The notes under the pieces are model-generated. The model was not told the DNA's origin. It saw only the letters and a list, made by a program, of their open reading frames with translations, and searched no databases. Made by a program: the position numbers and the translations under genes. This document shows positions 54,898 through 64,000 of a stretch of DNA of 64,000 nt, piece after piece. How positions within the stretch are numbered: the stretch's first letter is position 1; the number at the start of each line of letters is the position of its first letter. Source of the DNA: Pollenia angustigena (taxonomy: Eukaryota > Arthropoda > Insecta > Diptera > Polleniidae); contig OV884056.1 of the NCBI GenBank assembly GCA_930367215.1, positions 90,159,285 to 90,223,284 on the forward strand. The letters are read 5' to 3'.

Positions 54898-55805
54898 CTT
54901 TGTATTAATATTTAGAAATACAATAAAGAATAACCGTATTATTAACCCCCAGAAAGGGTAAATACAAAATCTAATCACTTAAGGTTCGTGGATCCGTAAG
55001 TATACACTGGACACGATTAAGCTACTCCAGCCGTAGAGAAAACCACGTTACACGCCTACCTGCTTTATTTTTATTTTCAATGGTGTAATATAACATAAGA
55101 GTAACTTCTACAAAGTTTGAACATTTTAACTATAACAGTTTTTAAGATATCCGATATTAAACATTGGCGTCCTATGGGGGGAACCACTTTCCCCGCTGCT
55201 ATTTGATTTAAATTTTGGGGCTCAGAAGATCCTACTACCAAAAGTTCAACAAAATGCGTGAAGCGGTTCTTAAGATATACGATATTTAATATTGGCATCC
55301 AATGGGGGGTACCAATTCCCATGCCCCTATCGAAAAAATAGGTAGCCTCTTCTTTGTATTAATATTTAGAAATACAATAAAGAATAACCGTATTATTAAC
55401 CCCCAGAAAGGGTAAATACAAAATCTAATCACTTAAGTTTCGTGGATCCGTAAGTATACACTGGACACGATTAAGCTACTCCAGCCGTAGAGAAAACCAC
55501 GTTACACGCCTACCTGCTTTATTTTTATTTTCAATGGTGTAATATACCATAAGAGTGACTTCTACAAAGTTTGAACATTTTAACTATAACAGTTTTTAAG
55601 ATATCCGATATTAAACATTGGCGTCCTATGGGGGGAACCACTTTCCCCGCTGCTATTTGATTTAAATTTTGGGGCTCAGAAGATCCTACTACCAAAAGTT
55701 CAACAAAATGCGTGAAGCGGTTCTTAAGATATACGATATTTAATATTGGCATCCAATGGGGGGTACCAATTCCCATGCCCCTATCGAAAAAATAGGTAGC
55801 CTCTT
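54898..55805 (+). repeat. Recent 454-bp tandem duplication
   Basis: Units 54898-55351 and 55352-55805 differ at only about three positions I can see. The unit contains the last 155 bp of the solo LTR plus flanking repeat G, so it arose after the LTR insertion. Confidence 0.9.
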
Positions 55806-55910
55806 TTTAGGGCTCACGTGATGCTACTGTAAAAATTTCAGGAAAATCGGTTCCGTAGTTTAGGAACATAAAAGCCAACATACAAACAAACAAACAAACA
55901 TACAAACATT

Positions 55911-56640
55911 TTTCATTTTTAAAACCTTTTCTTTAGCTTCACTTCGGAAAATCAAATAATGTAACGTTAATTTAACCGCCTTATACACAATGCAAATGGA
56001 TGAAACTTTGCAGGCATACATATTCCCGATGACAATACACGAATACATGGGCGTAGCCGGGATAAAATCTAGGGGGAGGGTGGGGAAAAAAATTTTTGTT
56101 TTTTTGTAAAATGCATTTTTGACCGCCTTTTACTCAATGCAAATAGATGAAACTTTGCAGGCATACAAATTTTCGATGACAGTACACGAATATATGGGCG
56201 TAGCCAGAATAAAATCTAGGGGGGGTGGAAAATTTTTTTTAAATGTTATTTTTTAAGAAAAGCGTTTCTTAAAAAAAATTAGATGTTCTTATTAAATATA
56301 TATATATTACCTCAATTGCTATATGATTATCGTTTTAAACCGTTCTTCCATTGTTTAATTTCATGACTTACTTCCGAATTATAAGTTTCTAAAAAGTACG
56401 AAAAGGACATCTTATTTTTTTGTAATAAGCACAAATCCGTTCAAATTTTAATTCTATTAAAATAACTGTAAACGTTATGTGGGATACAATATGTACAGGT
56501 TTTCAACTATTTTACTTCAAAAAAAGTAAAAAACAATAAAAGTATGGGACACCTATGATGAATGATGAATCAGTCACTTGACTAAATTATAAATTTGATT
56601 CAATATTTGTACTGCTTCCCTGCCATTTATCGACAAAATA
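55911..56640. other. Non-coding with a direct duplication of about 110 bp
   Basis: A segment beginning ACCGCCTT and running through GATGAAACTTTGCAGGCATAC and ATGGGCGTAGCC to AAAATCTAGGGGG occurs at 55975-56085 and again at 56120-56225. Confidence 0.55.
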
Positions 56641-57380
56641 AGTAGTTTATTTTATTTTTGGGGTTCACAGGATGCTTTTTTAAAATGTATTGCTCCCCCT
56701 GCACCAACCCCCTTTTTTTGTTTTGTTTTGAAAGTTGTCCTGTAAAGGTTGATTACTTTTGTGTTCAGATATATGGTATTTAATATTTCTATATATGAGG
56801 GGTACTGCTCCTCCTCTGTCTACCCCGCCCATTTTTATATTGAAATTTATATTTTACCATAATAGTAGCTTTAACCACGTTTGAAGACTGTCCCTTAAAT
56901 AGTTCTTCAGTTGAGCGATATTTAATATATGCATCCTATGGGAGGTATTCCCCCCCCCCCGCGCCTACCGCTTTATTTTTATTCTCAGTAGAGTACTATA
57001 CCATAAGAGTGACTTCTACAAAGTTTGAACATTCTCATTATAACAGTTCTTAAGATATGCTATATTAAACATTGGCGTCCTATAGGGGGAACCACTTCCC
57101 CCGCTACTATTTTCTTTAAATTTTGGGGCTTAGAAGATCCTACTACCAAAAGTTCAACAAAATGCGTACAGCGGCTCTTAAGATATGCGATATTTAATAT
57201 TGGCATCCAATGGGGGGTACCAATTCCCCTGCCCCTATCGAAAAAATAAGTAGCCTATTTTATTTTATGGGCTCACATGATGTTACTGTAAAAATTTCAG
57301 AAAAATCGGTTCAGTAGTTTAGGAGTCTATAAGCCAACAAACAAACAGACAAACAAACATTTTTTATTTTTATATACATA
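56641..57380 (-). repeat. Repeat G, partial copy
   Basis: It contains one about 400-bp unit and the terminal AAAATCGGTTCAGTAGTTTA, (AAAC)n tail and TTTTTATATACATA, immediately before the CTAG of the next copy. Confidence 0.5.
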
Positions 57381-59128
57381 CTAGCTTTACCCGGTGCGCT
57401 TTGCTACACTGCTTTAACCACCTCTGAAGACTCTCACTTTAATAGTTCTTCAGTAGAGATATATTTAATATCCTATGAGAGGTATTTTCCGCCCTGCGCC
57501 TACCCGCTTTATTTTAATTTTCAAAAGTGTAGTTTACCATAAGAGTGACTTCTACAAATTTTGAACATTCTTACTATAACAGTTTTTAAGATTAACGATA
57601 TAAAACATCGTCGTTCTTGGGTGGTACCACTTCCCCCCGCTGCTATATTATTTCAATTTTGGCGCTCAGAAGATCCTACTACCAAAAGTTCAACGAAATG
57701 CGTGCAGCGGCTCTTATTAATACTTTTATATATGAAGGGTACTGCTCCTCCTCTGTCTACCCCGCCCATTTTTATATCGAAACTTATAGTTTACCATAAT
57801 AGTAGCTTTAACCACGTTTGAAGACTCTCCTTTTAATAGTTCTTCAGTTAAGCGATATTTAATATATGCTTCCTACGGGATGTTTTTCCCCCTGCTTCTA
57901 CCAGCTTTATTTTTATTTTCAAAAGTGTAGTATACCATAACAGGGACTTCCACAAAGTTTGAAGGTTCCCACTATAACAGTTCTTTAGATATGCGATATT
58001 AAACATTGGCATCCTATGGTGGGTACCACTTCCCCCGCTGTTATTTTATTTAAATTTTGGGGCTCAGAAGATCCTACTACCAAAAGTTCAACAAAATGCG
58101 TGCAGCGGTTATTATTATAATTTTTATCTATTAGGCGTACTGCTCCTCCCCTGTCTACCCCGCCTATTTTTATATTGAAATTTATAATTTACCCTAATAG
58201 TAGCTCTAACCACGTTTGAAGACTTTCCCTTTAATAGTTCTTCAGTTGAGCGATATTTAATATATGCATCCTATGGGAGGTGTTTCCCCCATGCGCCTAC
58301 CCGCTTTATTTTTATTTTCAAAAGTGTAGTATACCATAAAAGTGACTTCCACAAAGTTTGAACATTCTCACTATAACAGTTCTTTAGATATGCTATCCTA
58401 TGGGGAAAACCACTTCCCCCACTGCTACTTTATTTCAATTTTGGGACTCAGAAGATCCTACTACCAAAATTTCAACAAAATGCGTGCAGTGGCTCTTATT
58501 AATATTTCTATCTATCAGGGGTACTGCTCCTCCCCTGTCTCTCCCGCCCATTTTTATATTGAAATGTATAGTTTACTATAATAATAGCTTTAACCACTTT
58601 TGAAGACTCTCCCTTTAATAATTCTTCAGTTGAGCGATATTTAATATATGCATCCTATGGGAGGTATTTCCCCCCCTGCGCCTACCCGCTTTATTGTTAT
58701 TTTCAAAAGTGTTGTATACCATAAGAGTGACTTCTAGAAAGTTTGAACATTCTCACTATTACAGTTCTTTAGATATGCGATGTTAAACATTGGCGTCCTA
58801 TGGGGGATTCCACTTCCCCCGCTGCTATTTTATTTTAATTTTGGGGCTCAGAAGATCTTACTACCAAAAGTTCTGCATAATGCGTGCAGCGGATCTTAAT
58901 ATATGCGATAATTAATATTGGCATCCTATGGGGGATACCAATTCCCCTGCCCCTATCGAAAAAATAAGTAGCCTATTTTATTTTTAGGGCTCACGTGATG
59001 TATCTGTAAAAATTTCAGGAAAATCGGTTCAGTAGTTTCGGAGTCTATAAGCCAACAAACAAACAAACAAACAAACAAACACACAAACATACAAACATTT
59101 TTCATTTTTATATATATAGATATAGATA
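57381..59128 (-). mobile_element. Helitron-like repeat G, copy 2
   Basis: From CTAGCTTTACCCGGTGCGC at 57381 to the (CAAA)n tail and TTTTTATATATATAGAT at 59128. Both ends match copy 1. Its body is a tandem array (next entry). No protein-coding capacity. Confidence 0.45.
57504..58980. repeat. Tandem array of about 400-bp units inside repeat G
   Basis: The phrase CGCTTTATTTTxATTTTCAA starts units at about 57504, 57904, 58303 and 58688. Each contains TACCATAAxAGxGACTTC, ATTGGC(G/A)TCCTATGG and GATCCTACTACCAAAA. Short ORFs repeated from unit to unit are by-products. Confidence 0.75.
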
Positions 59129-60427
59129 AAATTAAAAATGGATTTCAGGGCCCTGTTTCTCAAAGCTACAAGTAAAACACATTTGAAACAAAACTTGTAA
59201 AAATGTTTTACAATTATTTAACGATCTTACCCTAGACCACAGCATAATAAAACATTTTTTGCTAATGTACCCTATTTGAGACATGTGGGCAAACATGGAC
59301 CCGCCTTAACAAAATTATGTTATGAGGTTAAGATACATGTAAGCGTTCTTTATGACGAATATTATTTAGATAACTTCATCTATATGAGATTTTAAGCAGG
59401 ACAACATTTTGCCATGACATAATAGCTATCGTAAAAATTTTTATCGCCATAAGTTAATACCAACATTTATAAGAAAGTTATGGCACTAAAAGCTTTTTCC
59501 AGGAGTAGTATTTGTATGGGAACTATGGCCAAATATGGACCGATTCCAATCAAAATTGGCAAGATGATTTTGATTGCAATAAAATAAGTTTGGACTTAAG
59601 TTAATCTAAATACCGAGAGAACAAGATGGTTTGTAACGATTTTTTTTAGAAATGAAAAGGGAAAAAGTGTATATTGGTTTGCATTATTATAAAACCAGTA
59701 CTGCAGATTGGGGTTCATCTCATAATCCTATATGTAATTTTTTTTTTTGTCTTTTCTCCTTTGCATTCTTACGATTGTTAAATTTACAATAAAAGTGCGT
59801 TAAAATATTTGTAAATTGTGTGTATGCATAATTATACTCAATAGATCATATCGTTTTATGCCCATATATGGTAATGTTTAATTATTTTGTTATTCCTTTT
59901 ATTAAATACTGGTTTTGCAACTAGTCTTTTTTTTAAATACAACTTCAACTGCGTAGTTGAATTTTTGTAAACCAGAATCATTATATTTGGAAGTGGCGTT
60001 ACGACAAGTGCAAAAGAATTTTTTGTTTTAAATAGTGATTTCAAATAAAAGAATTAAACTCATATATTTGAAGTGGAGCTAAATAAGAGTTAACTTTTGA
60101 ATAATTTTGGAAACTGAGTTCTCCATTTTAGTAGTTCCAAAGGAAACTTATTAAATATTAAAATTATTTTTTTAAAAAGGTAACACAGTTTAAAATATAT
60201 ATGTTTGCAACATACAAATATATAGGAAAAGTTTCTCTTTGTTTCTCCAGAAGACGTGGCTTCCGCCCGATCCACATTTTGCAGTTCCTTATTTGGAAAT
60301 TATTTCTTCGAAAGTTTTATTTTGAAGTTTGGGAGAAGAACAGGGCTGACGTTTAGTATTTTTATAGAATCGATAACAAAGATTTCTAGCTGGAAGGAAC
60401 AATAATCTGGAGGCTATAACTCGTGGG
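59129..60427. other. Intergenic stretch
   Basis: No gene is recognised. Phrases such as GGGAACTATGGCCAAATATGGACCGAT near 59515 recall repeat B. Confidence 0.35.
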
Positions 60428-61553
60428 TGTCCCACGAGGACACAGGCTAAGTGACATAACAAAGTTTTATGGTGTATTAAGGTCCTAAAGCTTACAGAAC
60501 AAAATTTACTTTAAACAAAAACTTAACACCTTTTGAAAAAAAAAAAAACCTAATAACCTAACACATTTACTAATAAGTTAAGATTTCTAAATTTATTTTC
60601 AAAACACCTAATAAGTTAAAATTTCTTAATTTATTTTAAAATAACAACCTAATACTTAATTCTAGGGGTTAAACATTTAGTAATAAATAACAATTTCTGA
60701 ATTAAATTTTAAACTAAAAACCTAATACCTAATCATTATTATTCTCAAATTTTCAATCTTAATAACAAAACGTATATTAATTATAATTTTAAATAAAATT
60801 ACCTACATACCCCTACTTATTTTTCAACGTAAATATCTAACCACAATTTTCACTAAATCACATAATATTTTAAATTTGTACTAAAATTTTCATAAACACA
60901 AGATTTAATCTGAGAGTATAATGTTTTAATGTGAAATTATCTTACAATTTAGTAACTTTTATTGCAAAGAAGAGGGAGCTGAAATTATCCCAGATGGATT
61001 ATTGTCACTACATTATGGGCCCATGAATGGAACGACGAAATCAAAACATTTGTAAGTAAAACAAAAAGAAAATCATATTTTAAGACATTGACTCTCAGCC
61101 TCTTTAAGTTAGTCCGTTTCCAAATGTATTAATTAAATTTCATTATTATTAAGTACATATGTATAATTTTTTTTTTGTGTTTAACTAGGTTTTCTAAATT
61201 AGTACGTATTATGGTAGATAAGCTTTCGATAAATGAATTCAATATTTTTTTTTCCTTTACTTGGATTTTTGTCAATAAATAAATTAAGTACAATGAATAA
61301 CTAAGTTTTAAAATTTTTGGGGAATGTCAGGTAAATGGAGTATTGATGATTGCATAAGAGAATATAGTGACGAACAGAGAGAATTTCTCACTTTTCGATA
61401 GGAATTTGCGGATTTTTGCATCAATATTAAGGCATGGAATATTGTTTTTATATGTTTGTGTGCTGTTGTCATTGGGTTGAGAACCTTCAAAAGTAGCTAG
61501 TTCGGGAAATTCACCATGCCTATCGACCTCTTAATACGTAGCCGCACACAACA
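60428..61553 (+). mobile_element. Presumed 5' LTR of the retrotransposon, left edge uncertain
   Basis: The LTR should end at ACACAACA (61546-61553), three bases before the primer site. A TGTCCCACGAGG start at 60428, set in a short hairpin, would give TG..CA ends and 1.1 kb. The 3' LTR is outside the window, so this cannot be confirmed. Confidence 0.3.
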
Positions 61554-61556
61554 TAT

Positions 61557-61568
61557 TGGCGCCCAACG
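61557..61568 (+). promoter_or_regulatory. Primer-binding site, tRNA-Lys type
   Basis: TGGCGCCCAACG is complementary to a lysine tRNA 3' end, as used by several gypsy-like elements. It lies 519 bp upstream of gag. Confidence 0.7.
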
Positions 61569-62086
61569 GAATAATTAGAAAATTTGCTTTTTATAATAAA
61601 TACTAATTCGTAAATTCTTTTGTAATATGTCCAGCAATAAATCTTTTAGGAGTCTTTACTTAGGGTATATAGCTTGATGGAAACTGCACTTTAGAGTTGC
61701 TGGTATTGGTTATAATTCTGCTCATTTCTAAGTTCAAGAAGTAGTTTTGAAGTCCTTGTCTTTTTTTTTTCTTTTTTTTTTTTTGAAAAATTTAAGATAA
61801 ATGTTGCTCGAATAAATTCTGAATTTGTAAGTAATGTAGTCACTATCGAAATGGTTGCTCTTATTGTTACGTTCGTCATATGAATTTTCTTATGCATAAC
61901 TTAAAATATTTTTTTTATTTGACATTCCCTAAAATAATTAAACATATACATACCAGGAATAATTAGGAAATATTAAGTACGTACAAAAGGGGGGAAAGAG
62001 GAAGAAAACATTTTTTTTTTTCCTTTTTTTTTTTTTTTGCAATCCTATAAATTAGGAAATAATTTTACAATAGTTTTTTTTTGATA

Positions 62087-63598
62087 ATGGGTATAGAAAC
62101 CCGAAATAGTTCTCGAGGTGCTAATCCAAAAAATTGTTCGTATCGTGGTCGTGGAAGAAATAATACGTCATCAAATAATATTTCAATAAATCTCAAAAGC
62201 CCTACAAAAAATCCAGCTCGTGTCATACATTCACCAATAGGTAAAACAGTAAGGCAATCTAGTATTAGGACTCAGGATAGTTTAAGTGAGAATACGAGTG
62301 GTAGTGAAGTTCCAATGGATAATCAGAGTAATAACACTGCCTCTGGGCCTGCCAGTTTATTAGACCTTAACCCAGATAGGGCAAACCCGACTTTGGAATT
62401 AAGATCGGCGGTACCACCTTGTTTTGATTCCCGGGTACTAGAACCCCCGTTAGTAACCACTAATTCAATCCCAAACTCTAACGTGTTTTCAATGGATTCG
62501 TTAATAACAATTATGCAACAGTCAATTCAGGCAACAAAGGAAGAATTTCGGAAAGAACTGGCTACAGTTAGAGAAAATATTTCGCAAATTGGAAGTAAAA
62601 ATAATTCATTAGATCACAACATCTCCTCCGGTAATCGAGTAAATGGTAGTACTCCAAATAGACCTCAGAACCCGATGAGTACCTTTTCTAATATTTTTCA
62701 TACAAATGCTTCTAATGTCCCTGATGCGCCTGCTGTCCTGGACAATAATGTTAGACTCGAAAAGTGGAAGATAACCTATGATGGTAATAGTTCCGTTTCG
62801 GACTTTATTTTTAAGGTTGAAACCTTGACTGCTCGTTCACGTTGTTCTGAACACCATCTTCTTTATAATTTTCATGTTCTCCTTGAAGGGAAAGCAGAGA
62901 AATGGTACTGGCTATTTACAAAACAGAATAGCAATGTTAGTTATGCTTCATTGCGTCAGGCAATTATTAAAGAATTTGGTCATTTGGAGTCAGACCATGA
63001 TATTTTATTAAAAATTACTACACGTAAACAACAAGTTAAAGAATCATATGATGATTTTCATACGACTGTTGTTTCTATGAACGCTCGCTTAAGAAATCCT
63101 ATGTCAGAATTAGCCTTGATAGATATAATGAAACGTAATTTAATTCCAAATTTAAAATTTCTTTTGTTCAACTCGTCTCCAAATACTCTTGATGATTTGA
63201 GAGAAACAGGTCGCAACGCAGAAATTATCCTGCGTGATAATAAATTTTACAATCCTTATTTTGGTGCTAACCGCAACATAAGTGAAATAGAAGTCCCTCC
63301 CAGTGAGGTCGAGGAATTGAATACTTTAGATCCGCAAATAGAGGCGATTCAGATTTCCAAACGTAACTCGCGACCAGACTACTCTAGAATTCAATGCTGG
63401 AATTGCCTTAAACTGGGGCATTCGTATATTTACTGTGGAGAGGAAATTCGTTCGGCATTTTGTTTTAAATGCGGTCAAAGGGGTGTTTTGACACCCAAAT
63501 GTCCGAATGAACATTATCAGGGAAACCGCAAAACAGGCGAGTTGGCAGCCGGGGACACTCGTCTACCCCACCAGACCCCGAGCTCAAGAATCAATTAG
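62087..63598 (+). CDS. gag: LTR retrotransposon Gag
   Basis: A 503-residue frame from ATG 62087 to TAG 63598. The N-terminal 170 residues are polar and low-complexity. Residues about 225-400 look like a Ty3/gypsy-type capsid: LEKWKITYDG, then FIFKVETL, LLEGKAEKWYW, IIKEFGHLESDHD, and TTVVSMNARLRNPM. Near the C-terminus is a zinc knuckle, CWNCLKLGHSYIYC (exact CX2CX4HX4C). A second, CFKCGQRGVLTPKC, has V where the His should be. It would form the nucleoprotein particle and package the RNA. No internal stop, so the copy looks young. The end of the frame overlaps pol in the -1 frame. The lineage within LTR elements is uncertain; gypsy-like is inferred from the capsid, primer site and frameshift. 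Confidence 0.85.
   Translation: MGIETRNSSRGANPKNCSYRGRGRNNTSSNNISINLKSPTKNPARVIHSPIGKTVRQSSIRTQDSLSENTSGSEVPMDNQSNNTASGPASLLDLNPDRANPTLELRSAVPPCFDSRVLEPPLVTTNSIPNSNVFSMDSLITIMQQSIQATKEEFRKELATVRENISQIGSKNNSLDHNISSGNRVNGSTPNRPQNPMSTFSNIFHTNASNVPDAPAVLDNNVRLEKWKITYDGNSSVSDFIFKVETLTARSRCSEHHLLYNFHVLLEGKAEKWYWLFTKQNSNVSYASLRQAIIKEFGHLESDHDILLKITTRKQQVKESYDDFHTTVVSMNARLRNPMSELALIDIMKRNLIPNLKFLLFNSSPNTLDDLRETGRNAEIILRDNKFYNPYFGANRNISEIEVPPSEVEELNTLDPQIEAIQISKRNSRPDYSRIQCWNCLKLGHSYIYCGEEIRSAFCFKCGQRGVLTPKCPNEHYQGNRKTGELAAGDTRLPHQTPSSRIN
63520..63580 (+). promoter_or_regulatory. -1 ribosomal frameshift signal, slippery heptamer plus predicted pseudoknot
   Basis: G GGA AAC at 63520-63526, in gag phase, is a classic slippery heptamer. 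After a 9-base spacer, GGCGAGT (63536-63542) can pair with ACTCGTC (63557-63563). The loop bases CGGGG (63550-63554) can pair with CCCCG (63576-63580), giving an H-type pseudoknot. The heptamer lies just after the only nearby pol-frame stop and within the overlap. Confidence 0.7.
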
Positions 63599-64000
63599 AA
63601 AACCTTTACAAATCTAGAACAATGGAAAGTCATTTTTCAGAAAAATTGTCTAATAGGGATGTTGCGACTCAAACCAATGAATATCCCCACTTAAACAACA
63701 GTAAAAATTCGAACAAACCTTGCACCAACAAATATACTTTTACTAAGAACACGTCGAAAAGAATACTTAAATGTAGAATTCGTTTTAAAAAACGAAGACA
63801 AGTTCGTAAAATGCTAGAAGCTACAGTGTTTTCTGGGTCTGATTCGCGTCCATTTGCCAAAGTTTCGGTTTTTAATCAAACGCTAGTTGGCCTATTAGAT
63901 TCAGGTGCTAATATATCGGCATTGGGAAGAGACGCGTTAACATTTTTACAGGACTTAGGAATCTCATACAAACCTATACATTCCTTTATATCAACCGCTG
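63526..64000 (+). CDS. pol: LTR retrotransposon Pol, N-terminal part (protease), runs off window
   Basis: The -1 frame relative to gag is open from 63511 (after a TGA at 63508-63510) to the window end. It begins with a polar linker, a basic segment (RIRFKKRRQVRKM), then an aspartic protease: FAKVSVFNQTLVGLLDSGANISALGRDAL, with the catalytic D in DSGA at about 63898. No independent start codon fits well, so expression most likely depends on ribosomal frameshifting at 63520-63526. Reverse transcriptase, RNase H and integrase would lie beyond the window. Confidence 0.82.

Larger units (their letters stand above)
52602..55052. mobile_element. Solo LTR, 2.45 kb including a nested MITE
   Basis: The ends TGTAACGTGG and CCACGTTACA are flanked by a perfect 4-bp duplication CGCC (52598-52601, 55053-55056). 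The TG..CA ends with 4-bp duplication fit an LTR. It carries AATAAA near 54922. Without the hAT MITE and one duplication it is about 1.84 kb. It holds two minisatellites. No gag/pol is adjacent. Confidence 0.72.
52108..55910 (-). mobile_element. Helitron-like repeat G, copy 1, interrupted
   Basis: On the minus strand, the right terminus would read ..GGGTTAAGCTAG followed by T, and the left part carries A(A)CAAACAAACA microsatellite and AATCGGTTC(A/C)GTAG. This organisation recalls Helitron-like repeats of insects with CTAG ends. The body is made of about 400-bp units. It is interrupted by the solo LTR at 52602-55052 and includes the 454-bp duplication. The Helitron class is inference; no Rep/helicase is present. 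Confidence 0.4.

Noticed and set aside
55077..55776. Two identical 81-residue ORFs (MGIGTPHWMPIL start) as a duplicated gene
   Set aside because: They lie in repeat G units and recur only because of the 454-bp tandem duplication; related fragments appear in every unit with different breaks.
62081..62086. TTG at 62081 as the Gag start
   Set aside because: ATG at 62087 is two codons downstream and gives a standard start.
63669..63860. Minus-strand 63-residue ORF
   Set aside because: It lies opposite the pol frame, which contains the protease DSGA motif.

Overview
The window is AT-rich, repeat-packed eukaryotic DNA. Small phase-consistent introns with GT..AG ends, two insect-type aquaporin genes, and Penelope, mariner, PIF/Harbinger, hAT and LTR elements all point to an insect. 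A cyclorrhaphan (calyptrate-like) fly is my best guess, inferred from repeat style rather than from a species marker. There is no prokaryotic organisation and I see no convincing tRNA, rRNA or CRISPR locus.

Host genes. Two tandem aquaporin genes lie on the minus strand. The upstream gene has its first coding exon at 42239-42769 and its terminal exon at 30954-31112, separated by an 11.1-kb intron filled with transposable elements. The downstream gene (18685-19474) has the same intron position and phase but an intron of only 49 bp, and its first exon carries an in-frame TAA. Both lack the TM5 histidine of water-selective aquaporins, which fits the insect entomoglyceroporin group.

Layout. 1-2.8 kb: non-coding with a short TIR element. 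2.8-8.0 kb: a broken hAT transposase gene split by a TIR element that contains an RTE-like LINE fragment, itself split by a MITE with a 3-bp target duplication. 8.7-18.2 kb: two tandem PIF/Harbinger copies. The first keeps an intact three-exon transposase and an intact three-exon MADF-BESS partner gene in convergent orientation; the second is an internally deleted copy filled with nested insertions. 18.7-19.5 kb: aquaporin A. 20.4-30.5 kb: two related mariner-type relics, several MITEs and an inverted Penelope-like element. 30.95-42.8 kb: aquaporin B with its TE-filled intron. 44.4-46.1 kb: a 5'-truncated Penelope-like element with RT and GIY-YIG domains. 46.7-47.4 kb: a solo LTR. 49.5-59.1 kb: MITEs, a Helitron-like repeat with about 400-bp tandem units, a 2.4-kb solo LTR holding two minisatellites and a hAT MITE, and a 454-bp recent tandem duplication. 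61.5-64.0 kb: the 5' part of an LTR retrotransposon (tRNA-Lys-type primer site, gag, start of pol), with a -1 frameshift heptamer and a predicted pseudoknot at the gag/pol overlap.

Most evidence comes from target-site duplications, inverted termini and splice junctions read by eye. Family names for non-coding elements are therefore tentative. Coding assignments rest on motifs visible in the translations.
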